A DNA stretch of 64,000 bases. Origin: Rhodospirillales bacterium. Its GTDB lineage: Bacteria > Pseudomonadota > Alphaproteobacteria > Reyranellales > Reyranellaceae. The notes below the pieces were generated by a model. That model saw only the letters and a program-made list of their open reading frames with translations, was not told where the DNA came from and did not search any database. This document shows, piece after piece, positions 1 to 9,900 of the stretch (position 1 is the stretch's first letter; each line of letters begins with the position of its first letter). Location of the stretch: NCBI GenBank assembly GCA_016699855.1, contig CP064988.1:310001-374000 (forward strand), given 5' to 3'. The position numbers were made by a program, and so were the translations under genes.

Positions 1-15
1 CGCCGGAGAAGATGT

Positions 16-897
16 ATGGCGGCTGAGGCACGGGCGCCATCGTTCAACGACCGCCGCCGGGCGCTGCGCGCGCTCGTATCGGCGCCGGGCGCGACGCCGG
101 CGATGGGCGCCACCGATGCGTTGAGCGCGCGGCTGATCGAGGCGGCCGGCTTCGGCTGCGTCTACATCGGCAGCTACGCTACCGCCGCCAGCCGCTTTGG
201 CCTGGCCGACACCGGCCTGCTGACGCTCGACGACATGGTGGCGCAGGCCCGCACCATCGTCGACGCCACGACGCTGCCGGTGGTCGCCGACGCCGAGGGC
301 GGCTTCAACGACGCGGCCAATATCTGGCGCACGGTGCGCGCGTTCGAGCGCGCCGGCGTCGCCGCGATCCACATCGAGGATCATGCCTTCGGCAAGCACG
401 CCGACGTGCCGCAACGGCTGCACACCGCCACCGCCGTGGCCGGCCGCATCCGCGCCGCCGTCGACGCGCGCGAGGATCCCGACATGTTGATCGTGGCGCG
501 CAGCGACGCGGCGTGGGCGACCGGCGACATCGACGAGACCGTGCGGCGCCTGGCGCTCTACGCCGACGCCGGCGCCGACATGGTGTTCCCCACCATGGTG
601 CCGCCGCCGGCGCTCAAGGCGATCCGGAATCGACTGACGCGGCCGGTGATGGTGGTCGACTCGCCGGGTTTCACATTGGCGGACGAGACCGCGGCCGGCG
701 CCGACATCGTGCTGTACTACGGCTTCGCCGCGCTGATTCACTACGACGCATTGACGCGGGCGCTGGCGCGCTTCAAGAGCGTCGGCGACGCGGGAGCGGT
801 GCCGGGCGCGCGCGACCGCACCGCCGAATTCGAAGAGTCCCTGGGTTACGCCGCGTTCGCCGGGCGCGCGCGCAAGTACGGTGCGGAAGAAGAATGA
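16..897 (+). CDS. Isocitrate lyase/PEP mutase family protein
   Basis: A 293-residue TIM-barrel enzyme of the isocitrate lyase/phosphoenolpyruvate mutase superfamily, which makes or breaks C-C or P-C bonds next to a 2-oxo acid. The metal-binding signature ADAEGGF lies at residues 91-97 and the IED motif at 120-122. The KKCGH loop that carries the catalytic cysteine of true isocitrate and methylisocitrate lyases is replaced by FGKHADVP, so this is more likely an oxaloacetate decarboxylase- or carboxyphosphonoenolpyruvate-type member; the substrate cannot be read from sequence. A GGAGA ribosome site sits about 6 bases before the chosen ATG. The stop overlaps the next start (ATGA at 894-897), so the two genes may be translationally coupled. 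Confidence 0.85.
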   Translation: MAAEARAPSFNDRRRALRALVSAPGATPAMGATDALSARLIEAAGFGCVYIGSYATAASRFGLADTGLLTLDDMVAQARTIVDATTLPVVADAEGGFNDAANIWRTVRAFERAGVAAIHIEDHAFGKHADVPQRLHTATAVAGRIRAAVDAREDPDMLIVARSDAAWATGDIDETVRRLALYADAGADMVFPTMVPPPALKAIRNRLTRPVMVVDSPGFTLADETAAGADIVLYYGFAALIHYDALTRALARFKSVGDAGAVPGARDRTAEFEESLGYAAFAGRARKYGAEEE

Positions 898-959
898 ACG
901 AAGCTTTGACGCGACGGTCCGGCCCCTCCCCGGACCCTCGCGGCGCGGTCTCAGGCGCG

Positions 960-1439
960 ATGGCGCGACGGACGATGCTGTTCGCCGGAATCGCCACCAC
1001 GGTCGCGGCCTGCGAGAGCATGCCGCCCTGGCTGGGCGGCCGGCGCGGTCCCCGCCCGATCGTCGCGCCGCCGCAGGTCGAAAAGCTGCTCGCGTGGCTG
1101 CGCGCCGAGGGCCGCGACACGGTGCTCGATCCGTCGGCGCCGCGAATCATGGGCTTCGACAACGGCAACCAGGACATCCCCGTCAAACAGCTCGCGGCGG
1201 AGGGGCCTGACGGACGCTACGTCGTCAGCCTGTTCCGCGCCCGCGGCCGCGAGCAGCTGATCTTCCACCGCCGCCAGCGCGACACGCTATATTTCCATCT
1301 CGCGGCGGTCGATCTCACCCGCGCAGGCAGCGCCTCCTTTCCGCGCAACGGCGCCCCGAGCCGCATGGCCGACTCGATGGCGCCGCTCGATTTCGACCTC
1401 CAGACCCGTTTCTGGATCGACGCCGCGGCCCGCCGCTAG
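960..1439 (+). CDS. Putative lipoprotein
   Basis: A short secreted protein of unknown function. From the ATG at 960 it begins with a basic N-terminus, a hydrophobic stretch and the lipobox-like TVAAC at about residues 15-19, which predicts lipidation and membrane anchoring. The mature part of roughly 140 residues has no motif I recognise. The same frame is open back to an ATG at 894 that overlaps the preceding stop (ATGA), giving a 181-residue alternative. The start at 960 is preferred because it places a proper signal peptide at the N-terminus; the upstream start would bury the lipobox 40 residues in. Confidence 0.6.
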   Translation: MARRTMLFAGIATTVAACESMPPWLGGRRGPRPIVAPPQVEKLLAWLRAEGRDTVLDPSAPRIMGFDNGNQDIPVKQLAAEGPDGRYVVSLFRARGREQLIFHRRQRDTLYFHLAAVDLTRAGSASFPRNGAPSRMADSMAPLDFDLQTRFWIDAAARR

Positions 1440-1470
1440 CCGTCGCCACTCGACCCCGGGCGCCGCGCGT

Positions 1471-1872
1471 GTGATCCTGCGGGGCGTCGTCAAACCGAGG
1501 GAGCGCGTGGTGGCCGGCGGAATCTCGATCCATGTCGTCGACGTCAGCCGCGGCGTGCCGGCGCACGGCCTCCGGGTGGCGCTGCGCCGGTTGTCGGACG
1601 GCGCCGTCGCGACGCTGTTCGAGGGCGCGGTCGACGCCCGCGGCCTGCTGCCGATGCCGCCCTCGATCGGCGACACGCCGCAGCCCGCCGGTGTCTACGA
1701 GGCGGTGTTCGCGATCGGCGCCTACTACCGCGCGCGCGATCCCGCGGCGGCGACGCCGGCCTTCGTCGAGGACGCGACGTTCCGCTTCGGCATCGCCGAG
1801 CCGTCGCAGCACTACCATCTGCCTCTCAAGATGACGGCGTGGGGCTATTCGCTGTTCCGCGGCGGCGCCTAG
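1471..1872 (+). CDS. Transthyretin-like / hydroxyisourate hydrolase-like protein
   Basis: A small transthyretin-fold protein related to 5-hydroxyisourate hydrolase, which opens the urate oxidation product in ureide formation. The N-terminal ISIHVVDVSRG matches the LSTHVLD strand that holds the first catalytic histidine. FAIGAYYRAR and the HYHLPL strand near the C-terminus match the rest of the fold. It ends in FRGGA, not the family hallmark YRGS seen in the fused gene at 3921-4811, so hydrolase activity is uncertain. The reading frame opens with GTG at 1471; another in-frame GTG at 1507 lies closer to the conserved domain. The gene sits about 2 kb from a second, canonical copy on the opposite strand. 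Confidence 0.75.
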   Translation: MILRGVVKPRERVVAGGISIHVVDVSRGVPAHGLRVALRRLSDGAVATLFEGAVDARGLLPMPPSIGDTPQPAGVYEAVFAIGAYYRARDPAAATPAFVEDATFRFGIAEPSQHYHLPLKMTAWGYSLFRGGA

Positions 1873-1982
1873 GTCCGCCCTCGCGCCGATGTGAACCGCC
1901 GGACGCTGACGCCGGGATCGCCGCGTGCGAGATTCCAAGGCGCCGCCGGCCGCTCCGGCCGGCCTCGACAGGAGATCGCGCG

Positions 1983-2753
1983 ATGCCGGTTCCCGCGGGC
2001 CGTTTCGTCTGGTTCGAACTGATGACCACCGACCAGGCGGCCGCGAAGGCGTTCTACGCCGCGGTCGTCGGCTGGGGCGCGATGGACGCGCCGATGCCGG
2101 GCATGACCTACACCATGTTCACCGCCGGCGGGACGCCGATCGGCGGGCTGATGGACCTGCCCGAGGACGCGCGCAAGGCCGGCGCGCCGCCGTCGTGGAG
2201 CGGCTACGTCGCGGTCGACGACGTCGACGCGGCGGCCGCGAAGGCCGCGTCGCTCGGCGGCGCCGTGCACGTGCCGCCGACCGACATCCCCGAGGTCGGG
2301 CGCTTCGCCGTCGTCGCCGACCCGCACGGCGCGGCGCTGGCGATGATCAAGCTGTCGAGCCCGGACCAGCCGCCACCGCCGCCGGGCACCGCCGGCCGCG
2401 TCGGCTGGCACGAGCTGCTGGCCGGAGACCGCGAGACGGCGTTCGCGTTCTACGCCGCCATGTTCGGCTGGACGAAAGCCGACGCCATCGACATGGGCGA
2501 GATGGGCATCTACCAGCTGTTCGCGGCCGGCGGCGAGGTGATCGGCGGCATGTTCACCAAGCCGCCGATGATTCCCGTCCCCTTCTGGCTCTACTACGTC
2601 AACACCGGCGACATCGACGCCGCCGCCAAGCGCGTCGGCGAGGCCGGCGGCAAGATCATGATGGGGCCGATGGAGGTGCCTGGCGGCGACTGGATCGTCC
2701 AGGGCATGGACCCGCAGGGCGCCGCCTTCGCGCTGGTCGGCAAGCGCGGGTGA
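1983..2753 (+). CDS. Tandem VOC (glyoxalase/bleomycin-resistance fold) protein
   Basis: A 256-residue protein made of two vicinal-oxygen-chelate domains in tandem. Each begins with the typical opening strand and FYAA helix (FVWFELMTTDQAAAKAFY near residue 8; VGWHELLAGDRETAFAFY near 140), and each ends in a DP-G-A strand. This architecture is common among '27 kDa antigen'/hydroxylase-type VOC proteins, whose substrates are mostly unknown. Metal ligands cannot be assigned with certainty. The start ATG follows AGGAGA with good spacing. A short inverted repeat lies just downstream before the convergent gene. Confidence 0.85.
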   Translation: MPVPAGRFVWFELMTTDQAAAKAFYAAVVGWGAMDAPMPGMTYTMFTAGGTPIGGLMDLPEDARKAGAPPSWSGYVAVDDVDAAAAKAASLGGAVHVPPTDIPEVGRFAVVADPHGAALAMIKLSSPDQPPPPPGTAGRVGWHELLAGDRETAFAFYAAMFGWTKADAIDMGEMGIYQLFAAGGEVIGGMFTKPPMIPVPFWLYYVNTGDIDAAAKRVGEAGGKIMMGPMEVPGGDWIVQGMDPQGAAFALVGKRG

Positions 2754-2789
2754 CGATCAGGCGTGGATTCCGATGGATCGCCCGCGCCC

Positions 2790-2816
2790 GTCATCCCTGG
2801 CGGCGCTCGGGATGAC
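2790..2816. terminator. Hairpin between convergent genes
   Basis: An 8-bp perfect inverted repeat, GTCATCCC at 2790-2797 and GGGATGAC at 2809-2816, lies in the 94-bp spacer between the + strand VOC gene and the - strand binding-protein gene. Its position suits a bidirectional terminator. There is no T-run on either side, so a repeat element of the GTCATCCC type common in alphaproteobacteria is equally possible. Confidence 0.4.
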
Positions 2817-2847
2817 AGGAGCGGCCGGCGCGCGTCGGGTCGAGGGT

Positions 2848-3819
2848 CTAGTTGAGCTTGGCGCCCGACGCGATCACCGCCGGCTTGAAGTCGGCGACCT
2901 GCCGCGTGACGAAGGTCGTGAACTCGGCCGGCGTCATCTTCGACGACACGATTCCAAGCTCGTTGAACCGCGCCGCCACTTTCGAATCGGCCAGCGTCTC
3001 AAGCACGGCCTTGTTGAGCCTGGCGACGGCGGCGGCCGGCATACCGGCGGGTCCGGAGACGCCGATGAAGTTCTCGGCCACCAGCTTCGGATAGCCGAGG
3101 TCGCCGACCAGCGGCACGTCGGGCGCGATCGCCGGCCGCGTCGTCGAGGTCAGCGCCAGCACCCGCAGCTTGCCGTCCTTGGCCAGCGTCCACACCTCGG
3201 GGAACGCGTTGATGGCGATGCCCAGCTGGCCCGCCATCATGTCCTGGAACATCGGCGCGGCTCCCTTGTAGGCGATGTGCTCCATGTCGAGGCCGAGCTG
3301 GCTCTTGAACATCTCGCCGACGATGTGGCCGATCGAGCCGGCGCCGCCGGAGCCGAACGGCACCGGCTTGCCCTGCGCCTTGATCCACGCCACCAGCTCC
3401 TTCATCGACGTCACCGGCATCGAAGGGCTTACCGCGAAGGCGTTGGCCATCGACGCCAGATGGGCGACGTGGGTGAAATCCTTCACCGGGTCGTAGGGCG
3501 GCGTGTCGAACAGGAACGGCGCGATCGAGATCGGCGCGCTGTTGGCGATCAGCAACGTGTGGGCGTCGTCGCGCGCCGACAGCATCGAGCGCACGCCGAT
3601 CGTGGTGCCACCCCCGGGCCGGTTGTCGACGATCACCGTCTGGCCGAGCCGCTCCGTCAGACCGGGCGCCACCAGCCGCGCGACGACGTCGCTGATACCG
3701 CCGGGCGGGAACGTGACCACCAGCTTGAGCGGCCGGGCCGGCCATTCCTGCGCCCGCGCCGCGCCCGGCGCGACGGCCAGCGCGCCCGCCGCCGCGATGA
3801 TGCTCCGACGTCCATACAT
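2848..3819 (-). CDS. Bug-family tripartite tricarboxylate transporter substrate-binding protein
   Basis: A 323-residue periplasmic solute-binding protein of the TctC/Bug family, the capture component of tripartite tricarboxylate transporters or an orphan ligand sensor. It has a clear Sec signal peptide (basic MYGRR, hydrophobic run, ARAQ cleavage region) and then the family-specific PLKLVVTFPPGGISDVVAR strand-loop, VDNRPGGG and GSGGAGSIGH motifs. The ATG at 3819 is preceded by AAGGAGG, which decides it over longer in-frame starts up to 3951. The ligand is unknown; carboxylates or amides are usual. It lies 101 bp downstream of the uraD-uraH fusion on the same strand, so it may serve uptake for that pathway. 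No TctA/TctB membrane genes are in the window. Confidence 0.9.
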   Translation of the reverse strand: MYGRRSIIAAAGALAVAPGAARAQEWPARPLKLVVTFPPGGISDVVARLVAPGLTERLGQTVIVDNRPGGGTTIGVRSMLSARDDAHTLLIANSAPISIAPFLFDTPPYDPVKDFTHVAHLASMANAFAVSPSMPVTSMKELVAWIKAQGKPVPFGSGGAGSIGHIVGEMFKSQLGLDMEHIAYKGAAPMFQDMMAGQLGIAINAFPEVWTLAKDGKLRVLALTSTTRPAIAPDVPLVGDLGYPKLVAENFIGVSGPAGMPAAAVARLNKAVLETLADSKVAARFNELGIVSSKMTPAEFTTFVTRQVADFKPAVIASGAKLN

Positions 3820-3920
3820 AGGGTATCCTCCTTGGTGGTCAGAACGCCGCGCGGAACTCCGCACCGTCGCGACAAGCGAGATTCGTGCCAATGCCGCGCC
3901 ATTACGCGGTCGAAGCCGTA

Positions 3921-4811
3921 TCAGCTCCCGCGATAGGTGGCGTAGCTCCACGGCGTCGCCAGAAGCGGCACGTGGTAGTGGCCCTCGGCCTCGGCGACGC
4001 CGAACCGCAGCGGCACGACGTCGAGGAACGGCGGCTCCGGCAGTTCCAGGCCGCGCGCGGCGAAATAGGCGCCGATCGCGAAAGTCACCTCGTAGCGGCC
4101 GATCGGCAGCGGCCGGCCGCCGATCAGCGGCGCGTCCGTCCGTCCATCGGCGTTGGTCTCCATCCGCGCGACCACCCGCGGCGCGCCCGAGTCGGACAGC
4201 TCGCGCAGTTCGACCGCCACGCCGGGCGCGGGCTGGCCGAGATGGGTGTCGAGCACGTGGGTCGAGAGCCGCCCATGGACCCCGGTCACACCCTCGACGC
4301 GGGTGTCCAGACGCAGCGCCACGATGCGGTCGATCTCGCCCAGCGCGGTGTCGAACTCGACCGGCGCGGATTGCGCGAGGCGCCGCTCGAACGTCGCGAG
4401 GATCGAATCGCGGCTATGGCGGCGGACGCAGACGATGAAAGGGAAGCCGAATTTACGCCGGTAGGCGTCGTTGAGGGCGTGGAACCGCGCGTAGCCGGCC
4501 TCGGTCAGCGAATCGAGCCCGGCGCCGGCCTGCTCGGCGACCGAATCGTCCGTCATGTCCCCGGCGCGCGCGGCCTTCCCGGCGAGATCGGGATGGCCGG
4601 CGACGAACGCGGTCTGTCGTTCCACCGGCGCGGCGCGGATCGCGGCCCGCAGCGCCGCCCGCAACGCGTCGACCGACGCGAACGGCCGTCGCGCCGCGGC
4701 CGCCGAGACGATCCACGTGGCGTTCTCGCACACCTCGCCCAGCGCCGCCGTGAAGGCGGCGGCGTCCATCGAGTTGAGTTCGGCAAGCGTCAGCTTCCGT
4801 GCGGATTCCAT
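3921..4811 (-). CDS. uraD-uraH: Bifunctional OHCU decarboxylase / hydroxyisourate hydrolase
   Basis: A 296-residue fusion of the two enzymes that convert 5-hydroxyisourate to S-allantoin. Residues 1 to about 165 are 2-oxo-4-hydroxy-4-carboxy-5-ureidoimidazoline decarboxylase, with GHPDLAGK (catalytic His near 73) and FGFPFIVCVRR. From about residue 178 to the end is a transthyretin-type hydroxyisourate hydrolase, with LSTHVLDTHLGQPA, NADGR, HYHVPLL and the C-terminal hallmark YRGS. The order is decarboxylase first, hydrolase second, the reverse of the metabolic order. It starts 16 bases after the stop of the M81-family gene, so the two are probably one operon. With PuuE at 25446 the route continues to allantoate. 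Confidence 0.93.
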   Translation of the reverse strand: MESARKLTLAELNSMDAAAFTAALGEVCENATWIVSAAAARRPFASVDALRAALRAAIRAAPVERQTAFVAGHPDLAGKAARAGDMTDDSVAEQAGAGLDSLTEAGYARFHALNDAYRRKFGFPFIVCVRRHSRDSILATFERRLAQSAPVEFDTALGEIDRIVALRLDTRVEGVTGVHGRLSTHVLDTHLGQPAPGVAVELRELSDSGAPRVVARMETNADGRTDAPLIGGRPLPIGRYEVTFAIGAYFAARGLELPEPPFLDVVPLRFGVAEAEGHYHVPLLATPWSYATYRGS

Positions 4812-4827
4812 GGCCGCCTCCCCCCGA

Positions 4828-6369
4828 CTAGGCGCGCACCGGCCCCATCGGCCGCAATCGGACGCCCGACCGCAGCAGCTTGTAGTCGAGCTCGACCGGA
4901 TCCGTGATGTGCGCGCCGGGCGACTGGACGACCAGGATCACCTCGGCGATCGGCTGGAAATCGGCGCGGAAATGCACCGTCGATTTGAGCCCGAGGATCG
5001 GGACCTTGGCGGGCTCGACGCCGACGTGGCGGAACATCTCCTTGTCGGCCGCCTGCACGCGCTTGGTCGCGAGCACGACCGACACGCCGGACTCGTCGTC
5101 GGTGAGCAGCGCCATCGGACCGATCTGGAACTTGGCGCCGCCGTAGAACGGGCCGGTGCCCGTGAACACGCCGGTGCCGACGCGCGCGACGCGCCAGTCC
5201 GCCTCGACCGGGGCTTCGCCGGCGTAGCCGACCACGGCGCCGATGCCGCGCCGGATGATCGCCCCCTCGCCCGCGGCCGCCGCCGCGTTGGCCGACGCCT
5301 CGTCGATCAGCATGCCGATCACCGCCCCACGCGCCTTGTGGCGCATCAGCGCGCGCAGCAGGCCGACCGTGTCCGACGTGCCGCCGGCGCCGGGATTGTC
5401 CTGCACATCCGCCAGCACCACAGGCTTCGTCGCGGTACGCGACAGACGGATCGCCTCCTCCGCGGCCTCGTCCGGCGTCCACAGCCTGCCGGCGAAATCG
5501 GCCTCGCGCGCCCGCACGGCGGCGGCGAGGCGGTCGGCCGCCGCCTCTGCCGACGCCTGGTCGTGGGCGTAGACCACCAGCGCGGGGCCGCACTGCGCGA
5601 TGTCGGCCGGCGGGAAGCCCGGCGTATGGGTCAGCGACACGATGCCCATGTTGTGGCCCGCCGACGGCGCGCCGGCGGCGTCGGTGCCGCGCTCGATCTC
5701 CTCCAGCAGCGAGAATATCCCCCTGGCGGGATCTAGGTCGGTGCACTGCCAGACCAGCGGGATGAGGAAGTCGAAGCTGCGGTAGGCCTTGAACAGCGGC
5801 CGGCCGTCGCGCAGAAGGCGGTCGAGCAGCCTCGCGGCGCGCGCGCCGGTGTCGGCCATGTCGACATGCGGATAGGTGCGGTAGCCGATCATCGCCGTGC
5901 TACGGGCCACCATCTCGCGCGTCATGTTGGTGTGGTAGTCGAGACTGGCGACCAGCGGGATGGTCTCGCCGACGACCGCGCGGACGCGGCGCATCAGCTC
6001 GCCCTCGCCGTCCTCGTGGTGTTCGGCCACCATCGCGCCGTGCAGGTCGAGGTAGATCGCGTCGAACGGCCCGAGCCTCTCCAAGTCCTCGACCATCCAG
6101 CCCGCGACCTTCTCGTAGGCGTCGCGCGTCACGTGCGCGCTGGGCGGCGCCGAGCACCAGCACAGCGGCACGACCTCGTGGCCGCGCGCCGTGAGCTCCT
6201 TCACGGCGCCGGCGATCGGGATGTTGAAGCCCTCGACGGCGGCGATCATCTCCGGCCCGCGCACGAAGGGCGGCCAGGCGTCGGCACGCGCGAAATCCTC
6301 CCAGGTCGCCTGCTGCGGCGCGAACGTGTTGGTCTCGTGCTGAAAACCGCCGACGGCGATGCGGGCCAT
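4828..6369 (-). CDS. M81 family (MlrC-like) metallopeptidase
   Basis: A 513-residue member of the M81/MlrC family, named for microcystinase C, whose other members are thought to hydrolyse linear peptides or amides. It opens with the family signature IAVGGFQHETNTFAP (His and Glu zinc ligands), then LDLHGAMVAE and SLDYHTNMT. The C-terminal MlrC domain contains LADVQDNPGAGGTSDT. The ATG at 6369 follows AAAGGAAG; the frame is open further upstream but without family similarity. No signal peptide is seen. It is immediately upstream of uraD-uraH, suggesting action on a nitrogen-rich amide or ureide substrate; this is inference from context only. Confidence 0.88.
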   Translation of the reverse strand: MARIAVGGFQHETNTFAPQQATWEDFARADAWPPFVRGPEMIAAVEGFNIPIAGAVKELTARGHEVVPLCWCSAPPSAHVTRDAYEKVAGWMVEDLERLGPFDAIYLDLHGAMVAEHHEDGEGELMRRVRAVVGETIPLVASLDYHTNMTREMVARSTAMIGYRTYPHVDMADTGARAARLLDRLLRDGRPLFKAYRSFDFLIPLVWQCTDLDPARGIFSLLEEIERGTDAAGAPSAGHNMGIVSLTHTPGFPPADIAQCGPALVVYAHDQASAEAAADRLAAAVRAREADFAGRLWTPDEAAEEAIRLSRTATKPVVLADVQDNPGAGGTSDTVGLLRALMRHKARGAVIGMLIDEASANAAAAAGEGAIIRRGIGAVVGYAGEAPVEADWRVARVGTGVFTGTGPFYGGAKFQIGPMALLTDDESGVSVVLATKRVQAADKEMFRHVGVEPAKVPILGLKSTVHFRADFQPIAEVILVVQSPGAHITDPVELDYKLLRSGVRLRPMGPVRA

Positions 6370-6533
6370 GCGTCTTCCTTTCGTTGCGATCTCGACTGTC
6401 GCGCCGACCCTATCAAGCGGCGGCGCCATCCGTCGACCGTCACCGGAAGCTTCACAATTCCGCCATGGCGCGGGAGGATACGCCGCCGCGGGCGCGCGCC
6501 ACCGCGCGCCGTCGTCCGGAGCCGGGGATCGCC

Positions 6534-6920
6534 ATGCGCCGCCCAAGTATCGCCACCGCCCTGTCGGGCCTCTGCGCCGCCGCCGCGCTGTCGGCCTGCG
6601 CGTCGAACTACACGTGGGAGCGGTCGGGCGCGAGCAGCGAGACGATGCGCGCGGACTACGCCGACTGCCGCAAACAGGCCGGGCAGGAGGCGTTCCGCGA
6701 GTTCGCCTTCAATCGCGGTTTCATCACGATGGGCCCGGGCTACTGGGGATACCCCGGCCGGCCCGAGTACTGGATGTGGCAGCAGCGGCTCCAATCCGAC
6801 CGGTTCTACTACGAGAACCGGCTCACGCATTTCTGCATGCGCAACAAGGGCTACGAGCTGGTGCAGGTCGAGCAGGACATGCGTGCGGTCCCGCCAGCCG
6901 CCCCGGCGCCCGCGCGCTGA
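6534..6920 (+). CDS. Putative lipoprotein
   Basis: A 128-residue secreted lipoprotein. The ATG at 6534 gives a clean signal peptide ending in the lipobox LSAC near residues 19-22. The mature part has DYADCRKQAGQEAF and a Gly/Tyr/Trp-rich middle (GPGYWGYPGRPEYW), then FCMRNKGYELV. The paired cysteines (ADC, HFC) resemble small proteobacterial lipoproteins with one disulfide. The function is not known. In-frame starts exist back to 6384, but they precede the signal sequence. It is divergent from the M81 gene and convergent with the RTX gene. Confidence 0.7.
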   Translation: MRRPSIATALSGLCAAAALSACASNYTWERSGASSETMRADYADCRKQAGQEAFREFAFNRGFITMGPGYWGYPGRPEYWMWQQRLQSDRFYYENRLTHFCMRNKGYELVQVEQDMRAVPPAAPAPAR

Positions 6921-6953
6921 TTGCCCGCGCGCTGACGGGCGGCGCGGCGGCCG

Positions 6954-9900
6954 TCAGCTGAAGATGAAGTCGCCGGCGGCCCAGCCGCCACCGTACCCCA
7001 GCACGACGATGGTCGTGCCGTCCGGCAGCACGATTTGCGAATCGGCGCCGCCGTTGATCGAGGAGATCGAGAGCGCGCCGAAGCTCGTGCCGTGGCCGAT
7101 GACCTCGATCCGGTCCTGGCCGTGGCCGAAGCCGTTGACCGTGTCCGTGCCGGCGCCCGGGCCGAACCCGATCGTGTCCGCCGCGCCGTCGCCGGCCCCG
7201 ACGTCGAGCCAGTCGTCGCCGTCGCCGCCGCGCAGCGTGTCGGCGCCGGTACCGCCATCGAGGCTGTCGTTGCCGGCGCCCGCCACCAGCCAGTCGGCCG
7301 AGGCGCCGCCGCTGAGGAAGTCGTCGCCGCTGCCGCCGAACAGCGTGTCCAGCCCGTTCTGGCCGGCGAGGCTGTCGACGCCGTCGTAGCCGTAGAGCAG
7401 GTCGTTGCCGTCACCGCCGAGCAGCGTGTTGGCGGCGTCGTTGCCCTGGATCAGGTTGTCGAGCGCGTTACCGGAGATATCCATCGCGTGGTACGCGTTC
7501 ACCGCCAACGCCTCGACCCCGGCGGTGGCGGCGTAGGTCGTGCCGACCGAGATCCAGACGGTGTCGACGCCGGAGCCGCCGGTCTCGTCGACCACGTCGC
7601 CGATCGCGTCGATACGGTAGAAATCGTCGCCCGAGCCGCCGAAATACGTGTTCGCCGAGCCGCCGCCGCCGATGAAGGCGTCGTTGCCGGCGCCGCCGAA
7701 CAGCGTGTCCTCGTCGAGGCCGCCCTGCAGCACGTCGTCGCCGTCGTCGCCGAACAGCACGTCGATGCCGGCGTAGCCGAGCAGGTTGTCGACGCCGCCG
7801 CCGCCGCGCAGCGTGTTGACGCCGTCGGTGCCGTACAGGGTGTTGTCCGACCCGTTGCCGGTCATGTCGCCCGGCGTATCGTCCTCGAGATTGATGATGC
7901 CCCACTCGACGTTGTCGTCGAGGGTGTGCCCGGAGAACGCCACCCAGACCTGGTCGGTGCCCTCGCCGGCGCTCTCGACCACGACGTCGGCGCCGGGATC
8001 GTCGATCCGGTAGTGGTCGTTGCCGATGCCGCCGATCAGCGTGTCGTCGCCGACGCTGGCGTGCAGGAAATCGTCGCCGGAGCCGCCGTAGAGCGTGTCG
8101 TCGCCCTCGCCGCCGAAGATGCGGTCGTGTCCGCCGACGCCGTAGATCGTGTCGGCGAAGATATCGCCGAACAGGAAGTTCACGTCCTCCTCGCCTGTCA
8201 GGATCGCCGGGCCGGCGAAGTTGATGGCGCCGACCTCGACGGCGGGCGCCAGCGTGTAGTCGGTGAACGAGACCCAGACAGTGTCGAAGCCGGCCGTGCC
8301 CGCGGAGAACTCGTCGACCACGTCCATCGGATCGCGCAGGCGGTAGAAGTCGTTACCGTAGCCGCCGTTGAGCGTATCGACGACGCCGTCCGGCGCCTCG
8401 TCGAACAGGTCGTCGCCGTCGCCGCCATAGAGCGAATCCGCGCCATCGCCGCCGGTCAACGTGTCGTTCGCGCCCTGGCCGACGATGGTGTCGTCGCCGC
8501 CCTGGCCCTGCACGACGTAGATCGAGCCTGCCGCGCCGAGCCCGTACTGGAAGCCGCCGAGCACGAGGTAGGCGCCGCCCGCCCCGCCGAGGCCGCCCGC
8601 CCCGACCATGAAATCGTCGTAGCCGTCGCCGTTGACGTCGCCGGCCGAGGACACCGCGACGCCGACGTCGTCGCCCGAGACGACGCCGTCGAGGCGCATG
8701 CCCGTGAACGTCGTCAGCGCCGCCAGCGAGACCGAGCCGAACGTCTCGAACCACTGCCGCTGGCCGTAGACGACGTAGGCGTGGCCGGCGCCGGCGCCGC
8801 CGTCCGGATCCTCGCCGGGCGCGCCGATGACGAGGTCGTCGTAGCCGTCGCCGTTGATATCGCCGCCGAACGCCACGGAGTAGCCGACCTCCTCGCCCGG
8901 CACCGCGCCCTCGAACGCCACGCCGTCGTTGCCGTCGAGGACCGTGAGCAGCAGGTTGACGGAGCGCTCGCCGCCGTGTCCGAAGACCACGTAGGCGACG
9001 CCGGCGCCGCCGTTCGAGCCACGTTCACCGATCACGAAATCGTCGTAGCCGTCGCCATTGATGTCGCCGCCGCCGGCGACGACCATTTCCGACGTCCCGT
9101 CGCTGGTCAGCCGCTGGCCATCGAGCACGGTCATCCCCGGCAGCGCCAGGTTCGGCACCAGCGTCCAATGCGCGCTCTCGGCGCCGAACACCAGATAGGC
9201 GCGGCCCGCCCCGGGCGTGCCGACCAGCACGTCGTCGTAACCGTCGCCGTTGACGTCGCCGGCGGACGCCACCGACGTCCCGGCCTGGTCACCCACGTCC
9301 GCAGACAGCCGGACACCGTTGCCGCCGTTGATCGCCGCGAGGTCGAACGTCGCGGCCCAGCTCGACTGGCCGAACAGGATGTAGGCGCCGCCGTCGCCGC
9401 CGGCCAGGCCCGTGGCGCCGATGATCACGTCGGCGTAGCCGTCGGCGTTCACGTCGCCGGCAGAGGACACGGCCGCGCCGGCGGCGTCGCCCGCGGACGC
9501 GCCGTCGATCCGGAATCCATCGGCCCCGGTCAGCGCGGAGACGTCGAGCTCGGGCGTCCAGCCACCACCATGGCCGAACACGACGTAGGCGGCGCCGGCG
9601 CCGCCGCCGGCGCCCGGCGCGCCGATCACGAAGTCGTCGATGCCGTCGCCGTTGACGTCGCCGGCGGACTGGATCGAGGTGCCGCTCAAGGCGCCGGCGT
9701 CCGCGCCGGAGACGCGGAAGAAGCCGGAGCCGTCCGGCGTGTCGAGGGAGAGGGTCGCCGGCAGGCCGGCGGCCGTCCCGAACACGACGTAGCTGGCGCC
9801 GGCGTCGCCGGCGCCGTGGCCGGGCGCGCCGACGGCGTAGTCGCCGTAGCCGTCGCCGTTGATGTCGCCGAGCGCCGCGACGCTGCGGCCGGCCTGGTCG

